A program made the translations under genes and the position numbers. Source: an uncultured Ruminococcus sp. (GTDB lineage: Bacteria > Bacillota > Clostridia > Oscillospirales > Ruminococcaceae). Taken from it: a stretch of 41,013 nucleotides of DNA. The notes beneath the pieces were generated by a model, which was not told the origin of the DNA, ran no database searches, and worked only from the letters and a program-made list of their open reading frames with translations. Every line of letters begins with the position of its first letter. The first letter of the stretch is position 1. This document shows, one piece after another, positions 13,468-22,475 of the stretch. The stretch covers positions 1 through 41,013 of the forward strand of contig UQEM01000005.1 of NCBI GenBank assembly GCA_900540005.1, written 5' to 3'.

Positions 13468-16400
13468 ATGAATCTATTTAAAGAACTATTCAGCGAACTT
13501 TCGGGCTTTAAGAGCATTCAGGAAGCGATCGGAAATAATACGTCTCCCGTCTCTGTGACGGGACTTTCGCATATACACAGGGCGCAGCTTGCAGCGGCTC
13601 TCGGCGGCGAAAAAATCAACCTCGTTGTCACTTCGACCGAGGCTGAAGCGCGCCGTCTTTGCGATGATATAAACATGATGTCCGGCAGGAATGAGGCGGT
13701 CGTTTTTCCGTCAAAGGAGCTTGTGCTCACACCTGTTGACAGCTCAAACCATGAGTACGAATACATGAGGATAGCCGCTCTTGCAAAGGCGGCAAAGAAC
13801 GAGTGCACCACGGTCTGTGCGAGCATTGAGGCTGTGATGCAGCCTGTTATACCGTGCAATGTACTTATCTCAGCAGGGATCACCCTCACACAGGGGCAGG
13901 AGACAGACCTCACCAAGCTGTGCGCTGAGCTTACAAGGAACGGCTATCAGCGCTGTGAAAAGGTTGAGGGAGCTTCACAGTTTTCGGTTCGCGGCTCAAT
14001 TCTCGACATCTATCCCGTGCAGGCAGACAGACCCGTGCGTCTGGAATTCTGGGGCGATGAGATAGACTCTATCTCTGAATTCGAGACGGAAACACAGCGA
14101 AGGACTGAGCCGGTCGAAAGCATTGACATTCCGCCTGCAAGCGAGATCATGTATGACTGCAACGAACTTGCCGACAGGATAGACGAGCTTTGCAAAAAGG
14201 CCCGCGGAAAACGTGCTGCGGCTGTCAGGGAAAAGCTTGGGGCAGATGTTCGCAGACTCCGCGCGGGAGAACTTCTTCCGCACAGCGTCAAATATTATCC
14301 GCTCGTTTACGGCGAGCCGTCAACGGTTCTGGATTACATTGACGGAGTTGTGATGTTCAGCGATTATTCGGCTGTTATGGACGCTGCCGGCGGCGTTGAG
14401 AGCCGCTATAACGAGGACGTGAAGATACTGCTTGAGGACGGTCAGCTATGCAAGGGGCTTGACGGCCATGTTCTCGAACTGGAGCGTATAAGGTCGTTCA
14501 CGGACAAGCGTGTGTGCCTGTTTATCAGTAACTTCCTGCAAGGCGGAGAACGTGTGGATTTCAGGCAGCTTATCAGCTTTGAGGCTATGCAGACCGCCTC
14601 GTGGGGCGGCGAAATGAAGCAGCTTACCGAGGATATGGACGATTACCTGCGCCGCGATTACAGGATAATTCTCTGCGCAGGAAGTGAAAAAACGCTCCCG
14701 ATAATTCAGCAGGATCTGAGGGAGCGCGGCATAGACTGCGACCTTTATGCTGAATGCACCGAGCTTAAACCGCGCAGAGTGTGCCTTATGTCGGGCAGTT
14801 TCAGCGGCGGTTTTGAGTATCCCGAAAACATGACAGTCCTCATCACACAGGGACGCTCGCTCGATACCTCGTCACGAAAGCGCCGCAAGAAACGCAATAA
14901 GGCTGAGGAGATACGCTCTCTTGCAGATATTACAGAGGGCGACCTCGTTGTTCACTCAGGTCACGGAATAGGCAGATTTATCGGCATCCGCAAGCTTGAA
15001 CTTGAGGGCGTTACCAAGGACTATATAACTATCCAGTATGCAGGCACGGATAAGCTTTATATTCCCGTAACACAGCTCGATATGGTGTCAAGATACATCG
15101 GCCCGCGCGATGACAGCGGTGTAAAGCTGAGCAAGTTAAGTTCCAACGAGTGGCAGAAAACGCGCAGCAACGTCAAGCGCGCGGTAAAGGATATGGCGCA
15201 CGAGCTTATCGCGCTTTACGCGAAACGCGAAAAAAGCGTAGGATTCGCATTCTATCCCGATGATGAAATGCAGCGTGACTTTGAGGAACGCTTTCCCTAT
15301 GTCGAAACTGATGACCAGATGCGCTCGATAAACGAGATAAAGTCCGATATGGAGCGTTCGCGCCCTATGGAGCGATTGCTCTGCGGAGATGTTGGCTTTG
15401 GCAAGACGGAGGTCGCTCTCCGTGCGGCAATGAAGTGCGTCATGTCGGGCAAGCAATGTGCTCTGCTCGCTCCGACGACGGTTCTGGCGTATCAGCATTA
15501 CCAGACCGCTCTGCGAAGATTCGAGCATTTTCCCGTTAATATAGAGCTTCTCTCGCGTTACCGCACTCCGAAACAGCAGGAGGAGATAGTCAAAAAGCTT
15601 AAACAGGGAAGGGTAGACATTCTCATCGGCACACACAAGATACTGCAAAAATCGGTCATTTTCAAAGATCTCGGACTCGCCATTATTGACGAGGAACAGC
15701 GTTTCGGCGTTGCGCATAAGGAGAAATTCAAGGAAAGCTTTAACGGCGTTGATGTCCTTATGCTTTCGGCGACTCCGATACCGCGAACGCTTAACATGGC
15801 GATGAGCGGTATACGCGATATGTCGGTGCTGGAAGAACCTCCGCAGGACAGATATCCCGTGCAGACATATGTTATCGAATACAATATCGGAACGCTTGTG
15901 CAGGCAATTATGCGCGAGTTAAGGCGCGGCGGACAGGTTTACTACATTCACAACCGTATCGAGAGTATTCTCGGCTGCGCGGACAGACTTCAGCAGCTCA
16001 TTCCCGAGGCGCGGATAGCCGTTGCCCACGGACGAATGAACGAGGAGGAGATGTCCGATATATGGCAGCAGCTCGTTGAGCACGAGATAGATATTCTCGT
16101 GTGTACAACTATCATAGAGACGGGCGTAGATGTTCCGAACGTTAACACGCTCATTATCGAGGACGCGGACAGGTTCGGTCTCTCGCAGCTTTATCAGCTA
16201 CGCGGACGTGTGGGACGTTCAAACAGACGAGGCTACGCATATTTCACCTACAAGCGCGATAAGGTTCTGACTGAAATAGCGACCAAGCGTCTGAACGCGA
16301 TGAAAGAGTTCACGCAGTTCGGCAGCGGTTTCAGAATCGCCCTTCGAGACCTTGAAATACGCGGCGCAGGAAGTATTCTCGGCGGCAGACAGCATGGTCA

Positions 16401-16935
16401 TATGGAAGCTGTCGGCTATGATATGTATTTGAAACTGCTCTCCGAGGCTATAGCAGAGGAAAAGGGCGAGAAACCCGAAAAAATGCCGGAGTGTCTTGTG
16501 GATATCCAGATAGACGCGCACATTCCCGAAAACTACATTTCAAGCCTCAATCAGCGAATCGATATCTACCGCAAGATCATGACCGTCAACACCGATGAGG
16601 ACAAGGCAGACCTCATTGACGAGCTTATCGACCGCTACGGCGATCCGCCAAAGTCGGTTCTGGGACTGGTTGAAGTTTCACTTCTCAGGAACAAGGCCGC
16701 ACATCTTGGAATTACCGAAATTTCACAGAAAAACGGCGCTATGTACTTCTACACGGATTACCTCACGGCGGAGCAGATAGCGGGACTTTCAGGTGCGTAC
16801 AAGGGCAAGATAACGTTCAACGGCGCAGGAAAATCCTATGTTTCGGTCAAGATACAGCCGCGTGTCCGCCCGTTTGATATGATGAACGATGTTGTGAACA
16901 TAATTTACCAGAACAGCAAGGAAACAAAGGTATAG
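13468..16935 (+). CDS. mfd: Transcription-repair coupling factor Mfd
   Basis: SF2 translocase that removes stalled RNA polymerase from damaged DNA and recruits UvrA. The 1155-residue protein is full length. The UvrB-like N-terminal modules include GASQFSVRGSILDIYP. The RNA-polymerase-interacting CarD-like domain has GDLVVHSGHGIGRFIG and KLYIPVTQLD. The motor has Walker A GDVGFGKTE, DEEQRFG (Walker B), SATPIPRTL and QLRGRVGRSNRRGYAYF. The C-terminal TRCF domain ends at the stop. A ribosome site (ACGGAGAAA) precedes ATG 13468. No unusual features were seen. Confidence 0.98.
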   Translation: MNLFKELFSELSGFKSIQEAIGNNTSPVSVTGLSHIHRAQLAAALGGEKINLVVTSTEAEARRLCDDINMMSGRNEAVVFPSKELVLTPVDSSNHEYEYMRIAALAKAAKNECTTVCASIEAVMQPVIPCNVLISAGITLTQGQETDLTKLCAELTRNGYQRCEKVEGASQFSVRGSILDIYPVQADRPVRLEFWGDEIDSISEFETETQRRTEPVESIDIPPASEIMYDCNELADRIDELCKKARGKRAAAVREKLGADVRRLRAGELLPHSVKYYPLVYGEPSTVLDYIDGVVMFSDYSAVMDAAGGVESRYNEDVKILLEDGQLCKGLDGHVLELERIRSFTDKRVCLFISNFLQGGERVDFRQLISFEAMQTASWGGEMKQLTEDMDDYLRRDYRIILCAGSEKTLPIIQQDLRERGIDCDLYAECTELKPRRVCLMSGSFSGGFEYPENMTVLITQGRSLDTSSRKRRKKRNKAEEIRSLADITEGDLVVHSGHGIGRFIGIRKLELEGVTKDYITIQYAGTDKLYIPVTQLDMVSRYIGPRDDSGVKLSKLSSNEWQKTRSNVKRAVKDMAHELIALYAKREKSVGFAFYPDDEMQRDFEERFPYVETDDQMRSINEIKSDMERSRPMERLLCGDVGFGKTEVALRAAMKCVMSGKQCALLAPTTVLAYQHYQTALRRFEHFPVNIELLSRYRTPKQQEEIVKKLKQGRVDILIGTHKILQKSVIFKDLGLAIIDEEQRFGVAHKEKFKESFNGVDVLMLSATPIPRTLNMAMSGIRDMSVLEEPPQDRYPVQTYVIEYNIGTLVQAIMRELRRGGQVYYIHNRIESILGCADRLQQLIPEARIAVAHGRMNEEEMSDIWQQLVEHEIDILVCTTIIETGVDVPNVNTLIIEDADRFGLSQLYQLRGRVGRSNRRGYAYFTYKRDKVLTEIATKRLNAMKEFTQFGSGFRIALRDLEIRGAGSILGGRQHGHMEAVGYDMYLKLLSEAIAEEKGEKPEKMPECLVDIQIDAHIPENYISSLNQRIDIYRKIMTVNTDEDKADLIDELIDRYGDPPKSVLGLVEVSLLRNKAAHLGITEISQKNGAMYFYTDYLTAEQIAGLSGAYKGKITFNGAGKSYVSVKIQPRVRPFDMMNDVVNIIYQNSKETKV

Positions 16936-16945
16936 GCGCGAATAT

Positions 16946-17000
16946 ACGGTAAAATACCGTGATCTTTGCATGATACCGTTTTGGATAGAGCCGCTTTTTT
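16946..17000 (+). terminator. Possible mfd terminator region with alternative hairpins
   Basis: ACGGTA (16946-16951) can pair with either of two copies of TACCGT (16955-16960 and 16974-16979). The second is followed by TTTT, and a further T-run (TTTTTT) starts at 16995. Stems are short, so termination strength is uncertain. Confidence 0.35.
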
Positions 17001-17053
17001 ATATGTGTAGGATATGTATATCAGATATGAACCAATTTTGTGCAAAATGCTAC

Positions 17054-17082
17054 TTGATATCAAAAATGTTTTGTGTTACAAT
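17054..17082 (+). promoter_or_regulatory. Sigma-A promoter of the Thr-repeat surface protein
   Basis: TTGATA (17054-17059), 17 bp, TACAAT (17077-17082), giving a leader of about 60 nt. The ribosome site TAAGGAG (17136-17142) is 9 nt before ATG 17152. Confidence 0.7.
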
Positions 17083-17151
17083 GATGATATAAAATATATA
17101 GTGCGGTGTATTATAGGTGATTGCCGCGCGTTAAGTAAGGAGTTTTTTAAG

Positions 17152-18024
17152 ATGAAGATGAATAAGATTCTTGCAGCTATGGCTGCAACAGCAATTGCTG
17201 CTACATCATTCGCAGCTATGAGCATTTCTTCCGCAAGCGCTGCTGATGCTTTAGGCGTTGCATATATCGGCGGTGGTTTAGGTGCAGAACAGCGTTGGAA
17301 TGCTGCTGATCAGGAAGCTGTTGGTTCAACTGTTGCTACAGTCGACGGAAATGCTCAGTATGAGGTTACTTGGAAGGTTCCCGAGAACGGCGGTACTGAC
17401 ACAGTTCAGTTCCTTGCAGTTATGATTAAGCCTGCTGACGGCGTTGACAATTTCAACATCGATACATTCCCAAATCTTTCTCTCTCTGTTGATGAGGTTT
17501 GGATAGACGGCACAAAGCTTGATTACACAGCAAGTGCAGATGCTATCAATACAAACTACTATGAGAACGGCGAAGGCTATTCAAGAATTTATCTCACAAA
17601 TGACTGGGTAGAGCCTAAGATCTATGATCTTCCTATGGCTACAAACATCACTCAGGAAGTTAAGGTTGTATTCACAGTTTCAGGTCTTGATACAGACGGT
17701 ACTTCAAACGTAACAAAGAATGAGCCTTCAACTACAACAACTGCTGCTGATTCAACTGTAACAACTACAACAGCAGCAAGTGGCGATGACAAGACAACAA
17801 CAACCGCAGCTAAGGGCGGAGACAAGACAACAACAACCGCAGCTAAGGGCGGAGATAAGAAAACTACGACCGCAGCACCTAAGGGCGGAGACAAGACAAC
17901 TACAACCGCAGCTAAGTCGGGCAATGTTGCTTCCGCTGGTACAGGCGACCTCGGTGTAGGCGCAGCAGTTGCAGCTATCGCAGTTGCAGGCGTTGCTGCT
18001 TTCGTTTCAAGAAAGAAGGACTAA
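17152..18024 (+). CDS. Secreted surface protein: beta-sandwich domain, Thr/Ala-Lys repeats, sorting-signal-like tail
   Basis: A 290-residue exported protein. The signal peptide covers about residues 1-28 (Ala-rich, ending SSASAAD). A beta-rich domain (about 30-180, with the YEVTWKVPE and VDEVWIDGTKL strands) resembles carbohydrate-binding sandwiches but its family is not recognised. A low-complexity stalk follows, with four repeats of an 11-12-residue GGDKTTTTAAK unit. The C-terminus is AGTGD, a 20-residue hydrophobic stretch and SRKKD: the layout of a sortase signal, but without the Leu-Pro of LPxTG. Codon choice is unlike its neighbours (many GCT, ACA, GTT, CTT), as in highly expressed genes. 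ATG 17152 is chosen by the ribosome site. Function unknown; a cell-wall attachment role is inferred. Confidence 0.85.
   Translation: MKMNKILAAMAATAIAATSFAAMSISSASAADALGVAYIGGGLGAEQRWNAADQEAVGSTVATVDGNAQYEVTWKVPENGGTDTVQFLAVMIKPADGVDNFNIDTFPNLSLSVDEVWIDGTKLDYTASADAINTNYYENGEGYSRIYLTNDWVEPKIYDLPMATNITQEVKVVFTVSGLDTDGTSNVTKNEPSTTTTAADSTVTTTTAASGDDKTTTTAAKGGDKTTTTAAKGGDKKTTTAAPKGGDKTTTTAAKSGNVASAGTGDLGVGAAVAAIAVAGVAAFVSRKKD
17782..17916 (+). repeat. Tandem 33/36-bp coding repeats
   Basis: Four units at 17782-17814, 17815-17847, 17848-17883 and 17884-17916 encode the Thr-rich stalk. Units 1, 2 and 4 are 33 bp and nearly identical; unit 3 is 36 bp, with an extra Pro codon. Such repeats can change copy number and can be misassembled. 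Confidence 0.85.
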
Positions 18025-18053
18025 TTTAGTCTTTTGGCAGCTCAAAAAAATCA

Positions 18054-18085
18054 AAAGCCCTCTGTCTGACAGGGGGCTTTCTTGT
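18054..18085 (+). terminator. Strong terminator between the two surface-protein genes
   Basis: AAAGCCCTCTGT (18054-18065), CTG loop, ACAGGGGGCTTT (18069-18080), then CTTGTTT: 12 bp with one G-U. The next gene's ribosome site begins only 8 nt after the stem, so that gene is expressed either by read-through or from a promoter that is not obvious here. Confidence 0.85.
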
Positions 18086-18099
18086 TTAGGAGATTTAAC

Positions 18100-18936
18100 G
18101 TGAACTATAAAAAATATTTTGCGGGAGCTTTCGCTTTTGCTCTCGCACTTTCTGCTGTTTCGTGCGGAGACTCGAAAAAAGACAGTCAGTCCTCAGCTCC
18201 GCAGGGGTCCGGATCTGCCGAGGCTGAAACCTCTCAGGACGACGCTCCTGAGCCTGTAACGGCAGAGGAAACAACGGAGGAGGAGCTTCCGCCTCCTGAG
18301 CCGACCGAGTGTGACGACCCTAATGCCGTAACATTCGATGACGGCGACTTTTCTTTTGCCTTGGCTAAAACTACTGATCCCGATTCTGCGGTAGGCGAGC
18401 TTTCCGTCGAGGAAGTCATGGGCAATAAAATGCTCAGATTCACCGATGATAATACAGCTCCGCTTGATACAAAGGTGCAGAAGATAACCATTAACGCAGC
18501 ACAGCTCCTCGGTGTGGAAAATCTGCCAAAGGTTCGCAGCATTGAGTTTGATATGTATGCGCAGGCTACTGCCGACCACCTCTCAACGGAGGACGCTGAC
18601 AATGTGCGCGCTCCCGGCTGGATCGGCGGAGGCGGCGGAACTGTTACCGCTAAGGTCGGATCAGACGGCGAGGGTCAATGGTACGACTTCCAGAGCTTTG
18701 AGGGCGGAGAGTATAACTTCGAGACGTCGGGCGCTGTTCATGTCAAGTACAAGTTTCTGCTTGCCGACAGCGGTCTGTGCTGGGACGAAACAATGGAGGA
18801 CGCAAACTTCCTTATCATGCGCTGGGGACTCGCCAACGAGTCGGACATGATGATAGACAACATTGTTTTCTACGATGCGGACGGCAACTCCATTCCTCTT
18901 GTGTCTGACGCTGAGACAACTGAGGCTGCTGAATAA
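18100..18936 (+). CDS. Lipoprotein with an unrecognised beta-rich domain
   Basis: A 278-residue predicted lipoprotein. The signal has lipobox SAVSC with Cys22, then an acidic Ser/Glu/Pro/Thr linker to about residue 75. The remaining 200 residues are beta-rich (VRSIEFDMYAQ, GWIGGGGGTVTAKV, YEF/VKYKFLL patterns, ending in MMIDNIVFYDADG), like a jelly-roll carbohydrate-binding module, though I cannot name a family. The start is taken as GTG 18100, because AGGAG (18088-18092) sits 7 nt upstream; an in-frame TTG at 18082 overlaps the terminator. It follows the Thr-repeat surface gene and precedes a convergent terminator. Function unknown; extracellular polysaccharide binding is a guess from fold-like features. 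Confidence 0.78.
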   Translation: MNYKKYFAGAFAFALALSAVSCGDSKKDSQSSAPQGSGSAEAETSQDDAPEPVTAEETTEEELPPPEPTECDDPNAVTFDDGDFSFALAKTTDPDSAVGELSVEEVMGNKMLRFTDDNTAPLDTKVQKITINAAQLLGVENLPKVRSIEFDMYAQATADHLSTEDADNVRAPGWIGGGGGTVTAKVGSDGEGQWYDFQSFEGGEYNFETSGAVHVKYKFLLADSGLCWDETMEDANFLIMRWGLANESDMMIDNIVFYDADGNSIPLVSDAETTEAAE

Positions 18937-18983
18937 ACAATTAACGGGAAACTTGTTGAAAACAAGTCTCCCGCTCAATAAAA

Positions 18984-19025
18984 ATCCCTGACAGGAAAAA
19001 GTGTCCTGTCAGGGATCTTTTTATT
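18984..19025. terminator. Bidirectional terminator between convergent operons
   Basis: ATCCCTGACAGGA (18984-18996) and TCCTGTCAGGGAT (19004-19016) form a perfect 13-bp stem, with CTTTTTATTT on the plus side and an A-run (18980-18984) giving T's on the minus side. A second imperfect hairpin, CGGGA-ACTTGTT against AACAAGT-TCCCG, lies just before it (18945-18973). Confidence 0.88.
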
Positions 19026-19031
19026 TATCGG

Positions 19032-19310
19032 TCAGTTTTTGAGCGCTTTTTCGAGCCAGATACTTGCTACATCAAGTGCCTCGTAAAGACCGCAGTCGCG
19101 CTTGGAGTTCTTAACGCACGCCTGAAGCGGGTTAAGACTTGGATCGGTAGACATGAGGATAACATTTACCTTTTCAGCCGCGCCTGTCTCCTTATTTTTG
19201 TCGAGAATGTTTATCATAGTAACGTAGGGGTCCGCCATATATCCGTAGTAGATCGTATCGCCGCATCTTACCAGCGGATAATCCTTATATGTGTGGAATT
19301 TTTCAATCAT
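19032..19310 (-). CDS. Small conserved-looking protein of unknown function, last gene of the ABC operon
   Basis: A 92-residue soluble protein; not recognised. It has no signal peptide or membrane segment. Its sequence is mixed alpha/beta, with an N-terminal beta-like half (YPLVRCGDTIYYGYMADPYVTM) and a C-terminal helix (YEALDVASIWLEKAL), and two Cys residues in ACVKNSKRDC. Two ATG codons are adjacent; the second (19310) lies 6 nt from GGAGG and is preferred. It is 27 bp downstream of the DUF4340 gene and ends at the bidirectional terminator, so it probably belongs to the ABC operon. A role with the transporter is inferred from position only. Confidence 0.75.
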   Translation of the reverse strand: MIEKFHTYKDYPLVRCGDTIYYGYMADPYVTMINILDKNKETGAAEKVNVILMSTDPSLNPLQACVKNSKRDCGLYEALDVASIWLEKALKN

Positions 19311-19337
19311 CATATACCTCCGTTCTTGTAGTGGGTT

Positions 19338-20861
19338 TTACCATGTTGTCTTATAGTCCTCGCCGGTTCCGATACGGTGAACGTTTTCAACGAGCGTATC
19401 AACGAAAGCCTTTGTGCAGAAGAACTTGCTCTTGCCGTCAACTGCTATGAGAGCCTTCATGGGCGAATATTCGTAAAAATCAATAGTTGTTGTCTTGCCG
19501 GTATAAGAATCGGTGTAGCTTACGGTAGCCATTGGCGCGGAATTAGGTATCGTCTCGTCAAGTGCGAATTCCTCCGCATTTGTGCCAACGAGGAACGAAT
19601 AGAACTGCCTGTAGCGTTCGGCATCAAATGCCTCTCCGTTGCGTGTGACATTGAAGTCCTCGGTCTTTGCGGAATCTCTGTCGAGGTCTGCGTCCTTGAG
19701 TGTTATCTTGAAGCTTTCAGAGCTGCCGTCGCTGCACTTCACATCAAGATCGGTGATGTTCCAGACATAACTTGCAACCATGATCCTTGAGGCAATGTCG
19801 ATCGGCAGAACTGTTACCCAGCGTGCCTTTTCGGGTGAGAGAATGTAGATAACATTTCCGCCCTCAAGCATACCGTAGCAGTGCTTTCCGCTGTCATCAG
19901 AGAATATCTCGCTGAGAAGGAGCACATAGGTGTTGCCGTCATCACAAGCCATTGTGACCTTGCAGAACGGGTCGTTGAGACCTGCCTGAGCTATGTCGGA
20001 TTCCTTGCAGTGGAGCGCATAAAAGCCCTCTGCGCTGAGTCCGAACATACCGTTTGTGATATCGGTTGATCTCTCTACCGTAAGATAGCAGTCAACAGGC
20101 TCGACCATAACGTGTGTCGCGGAAGTTCCGCCCTTGTAGCTGTCATCGTCTGATGCCTTGTCGTATTCAAGCAGAATGTCATAGTCAATGTCCTGACGCT
20201 CGATCCTCAGGCTGTTTATGATAGGATAATCATCGTCAGAAGGCTCCTCAAGAACTGTTGTATCAACAAAATCGTTCAGAGTCTTGGAGTAATTTGCAAG
20301 CGAGGAAGTTTTAGCCGTATAAACGCTGCTGCCCTCGTCAGTCATGACGTAAGCGCCTGAGCCTGAAGGAGCGTCATTGCCGATATACAGCGTCCTCTTT
20401 GTACCGGATTCGTATGTGAAGTCAACGGTTATCTTAGGCTTGTCAAGTCCGTATTTTGCGAGATCCGAGCTGTTTTCCTCGATAAGCTCGACTGCGGTAA
20501 GACCATTGCCGTTATTGACGAGAGTTCCGATGACGGCGGTGTTCATTTTAATATCCTGATACCCGTCAAAGGTGTAGGTCGCACCGGAATCTTCGGTAGG
20601 TTCGGTGAGCATTACAACATGGAACTCGTCTGTTTCGTTTTTGACGTATGCTTCGGCAACAGTTGCCTCCTCGCCGTTGTCGCTTATGAGGATTGTGCCT
20701 GCGCCTTCTTTTTCTTGTTCAAGTGAAGAAACGGTGGAGGATGAACTATCATCTCCGCCGCCATTCTTATCGGGATCGGTAAGTTTTAATGCGGCATAAC
20801 CGCCTCCGAGCAGCACGAGGACTGCTCCGAGACCAATAATGCCCTTTACCTGTTTTTTCAT
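19338..20861 (-). CDS. DUF4340 membrane-anchored protein
   Basis: A 507-residue protein with one N-terminal membrane helix (GIIGLGAVLVLLGGGYAAL), then a Ser/Asp-rich linker and a large extracellular region. Segments such as YGLDKPKITVDFTY, RTLYIGNDAPSGSGAYVM and VYTAKTSSLANY fit DUF4340, a family regularly encoded after GldG-like proteins in ABC-2 operons. Its ATG overlaps the stop of the GldG-like gene by 4 nt, so the two are translationally coupled. It is probably an extracytoplasmic partner of the transporter; the substrate is unknown. Confidence 0.85.
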   Translation of the reverse strand: MKKQVKGIIGLGAVLVLLGGGYAALKLTDPDKNGGGDDSSSSTVSSLEQEKEGAGTILISDNGEEATVAEAYVKNETDEFHVVMLTEPTEDSGATYTFDGYQDIKMNTAVIGTLVNNGNGLTAVELIEENSSDLAKYGLDKPKITVDFTYESGTKRTLYIGNDAPSGSGAYVMTDEGSSVYTAKTSSLANYSKTLNDFVDTTVLEEPSDDDYPIINSLRIERQDIDYDILLEYDKASDDDSYKGGTSATHVMVEPVDCYLTVERSTDITNGMFGLSAEGFYALHCKESDIAQAGLNDPFCKVTMACDDGNTYVLLLSEIFSDDSGKHCYGMLEGGNVIYILSPEKARWVTVLPIDIASRIMVASYVWNITDLDVKCSDGSSESFKITLKDADLDRDSAKTEDFNVTRNGEAFDAERYRQFYSFLVGTNAEEFALDETIPNSAPMATVSYTDSYTGKTTTIDFYEYSPMKALIAVDGKSKFFCTKAFVDTLVENVHRIGTGEDYKTTW

Positions 20862-22447
20862 CGATTACGTCTCCTTACGAGTACTACTACTCCGATTGCA
20901 GCAATAAGAAGCGGGATCGCCCAGATAACAATTATGCTGATAGTCTTGCCCTGAGTCTGTGTTACTGCGATATAAGAACTCTGAAGTGACTTTTCAGGAA
21001 TAACCGCAGCAGCTTCCTTGCCTGTCATGTTGTTGAGAATGCCGAGGATAACATTTGCGTTATTGTAGGTCGTATTCTGTGTGAGTATCTCGCTGCTTGC
21101 CATATAAGCGCTGCCGAGAACGAGAACGGAGCTCTTGTAAACGTCAAGCTGTTCTGCGTGCTGTTTCTGAGACATTACGGCAATACCGTGTGAACCGCGG
21201 TCGCTGCTCTGCTCCTGAGTGTCAAGGTCTAATGTAAAGGAGTTATCGGAGGACTGGAGAATCGTCTTTACTACGTCCTCGTTGTTCTTCGTGATCACCG
21301 AAACTTCTCTTGCAAGGGGGGCTACGATAGGAAGCGAGTCGTTCGGAAGTGTTCCAACGGAATCGCTGTCGGCTATAGTTGCAACGATGTTTGTCTGAGT
21401 TGAGATAGCATAGGTGTCGTCTGCAATGATATTATTCTCGACCTTTATGCTCCAGTCGGCGAGGAATTCGTCGATATTCGGGAGATTTGTCTGTGTAAGG
21501 CTGGGAACATAGAGCAGCGACTTGTCATAATTGCCGTCGTTGTAGAGGAAATCGCTGAGTTTCTTGATGATGTCCTCGTTGAAGTCGGCAGAAGGTGTGG
21601 GTACAACGATCATGTCGTACTTTTCAGTGTCAAGCTCATCTGTTGCGATGTCAATATCTGTGCAGTCATAGCCGTTTTTCTCAAGAAGATCGTTTTCGAG
21701 AGAATCAACGACTGCGCTGTACTCGTTTTCGCTGTAAAGAGCCGTGCCGTTTGTCGTTTTAACGAAAGCAACGCTTATGGGGTTGGAATCGGTAACGCTT
21801 GTGATAGCGGAAGTAAGAGTGCTTTCACCTGCGAATACAAACTGTGGATTTGAGGAAGAAGCAGCATTCTGTGCTGTGGTTATCATGTTCATGACTCCGT
21901 TTGAGTCGATGACCTTTACTCTGTCGCCGCTTGCGACCACAATGCTGCCCTGTGAGATCTCACCGTTGTAATTTGCGGAATACTTTGAGATAACGTCAGG
22001 GTCTTTGTCCATGTCAACGTAGGTAACATCAACACTTCCGCTGCCCTGCTTTGCATACATTTCGTACTTTTCGAGGATGACGGGGATCATGTCAAAGGGA
22101 ACATCAACGTTATTGCTCTTATAATAGTTTGCAAGTGTTGTGAAGAAGTCCTTCTTCATGGTAACTACGATCTCAACATCGCTGTCGAGGTTTTTGAGAG
22201 CCTCGATAGATTCATCTGAAAGATCGTATCTTTTGTCGGGTGTGAGATCGATCTTTACGGGCGAACGCTTTGCGAGCATACCGACCATGACATTTATCAC
22301 GACCACGATAGCAACGACCAGACAGAGAACGGCGATCGACATTGAGCCGTACTTGAATTTCTTCATGCCGGTTTTGGTTTTGCCGGTATTTGTATCGCCG
22401 GCAGTTTCGTTAGAGACTGTTTCGTTGACAGTATCTTTTTTACTCAT
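20858..22447 (-). CDS. GldG-like ABC transporter auxiliary membrane protein
   Basis: A 529-residue protein with an N-terminal membrane helix (about residues 33-56, after a Thr/Lys-rich start), a long extracellular domain and a C-terminal helix (SIIVIWAIPLLIAAIGVVVLV) ending in RRRNR. This two-anchor layout and the segment KIDLTPDKRYDLSDESIEALKNL match GldG-family proteins. In Bacteroidetes these work with GldA and GldF in gliding-associated ABC complexes; in Firmicutes their role is not defined. The gene starts 28 bp after the permease gene. Confidence 0.86.
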   Translation of the reverse strand: MSKKDTVNETVSNETAGDTNTGKTKTGMKKFKYGSMSIAVLCLVVAIVVVINVMVGMLAKRSPVKIDLTPDKRYDLSDESIEALKNLDSDVEIVVTMKKDFFTTLANYYKSNNVDVPFDMIPVILEKYEMYAKQGSGSVDVTYVDMDKDPDVISKYSANYNGEISQGSIVVASGDRVKVIDSNGVMNMITTAQNAASSSNPQFVFAGESTLTSAITSVTDSNPISVAFVKTTNGTALYSENEYSAVVDSLENDLLEKNGYDCTDIDIATDELDTEKYDMIVVPTPSADFNEDIIKKLSDFLYNDGNYDKSLLYVPSLTQTNLPNIDEFLADWSIKVENNIIADDTYAISTQTNIVATIADSDSVGTLPNDSLPIVAPLAREVSVITKNNEDVVKTILQSSDNSFTLDLDTQEQSSDRGSHGIAVMSQKQHAEQLDVYKSSVLVLGSAYMASSEILTQNTTYNNANVILGILNNMTGKEAAAVIPEKSLQSSYIAVTQTQGKTISIIVIWAIPLLIAAIGVVVLVRRRNR

Positions 22448-22475
22448 ATTATCAAACCTTCCTTTCTTAGTCTTA

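Noticed and set aside
17782..17916. A CRISPR array
   Set aside because: The repeats are direct, contiguous, in frame and without unique spacers; they encode a Thr-rich stalk.
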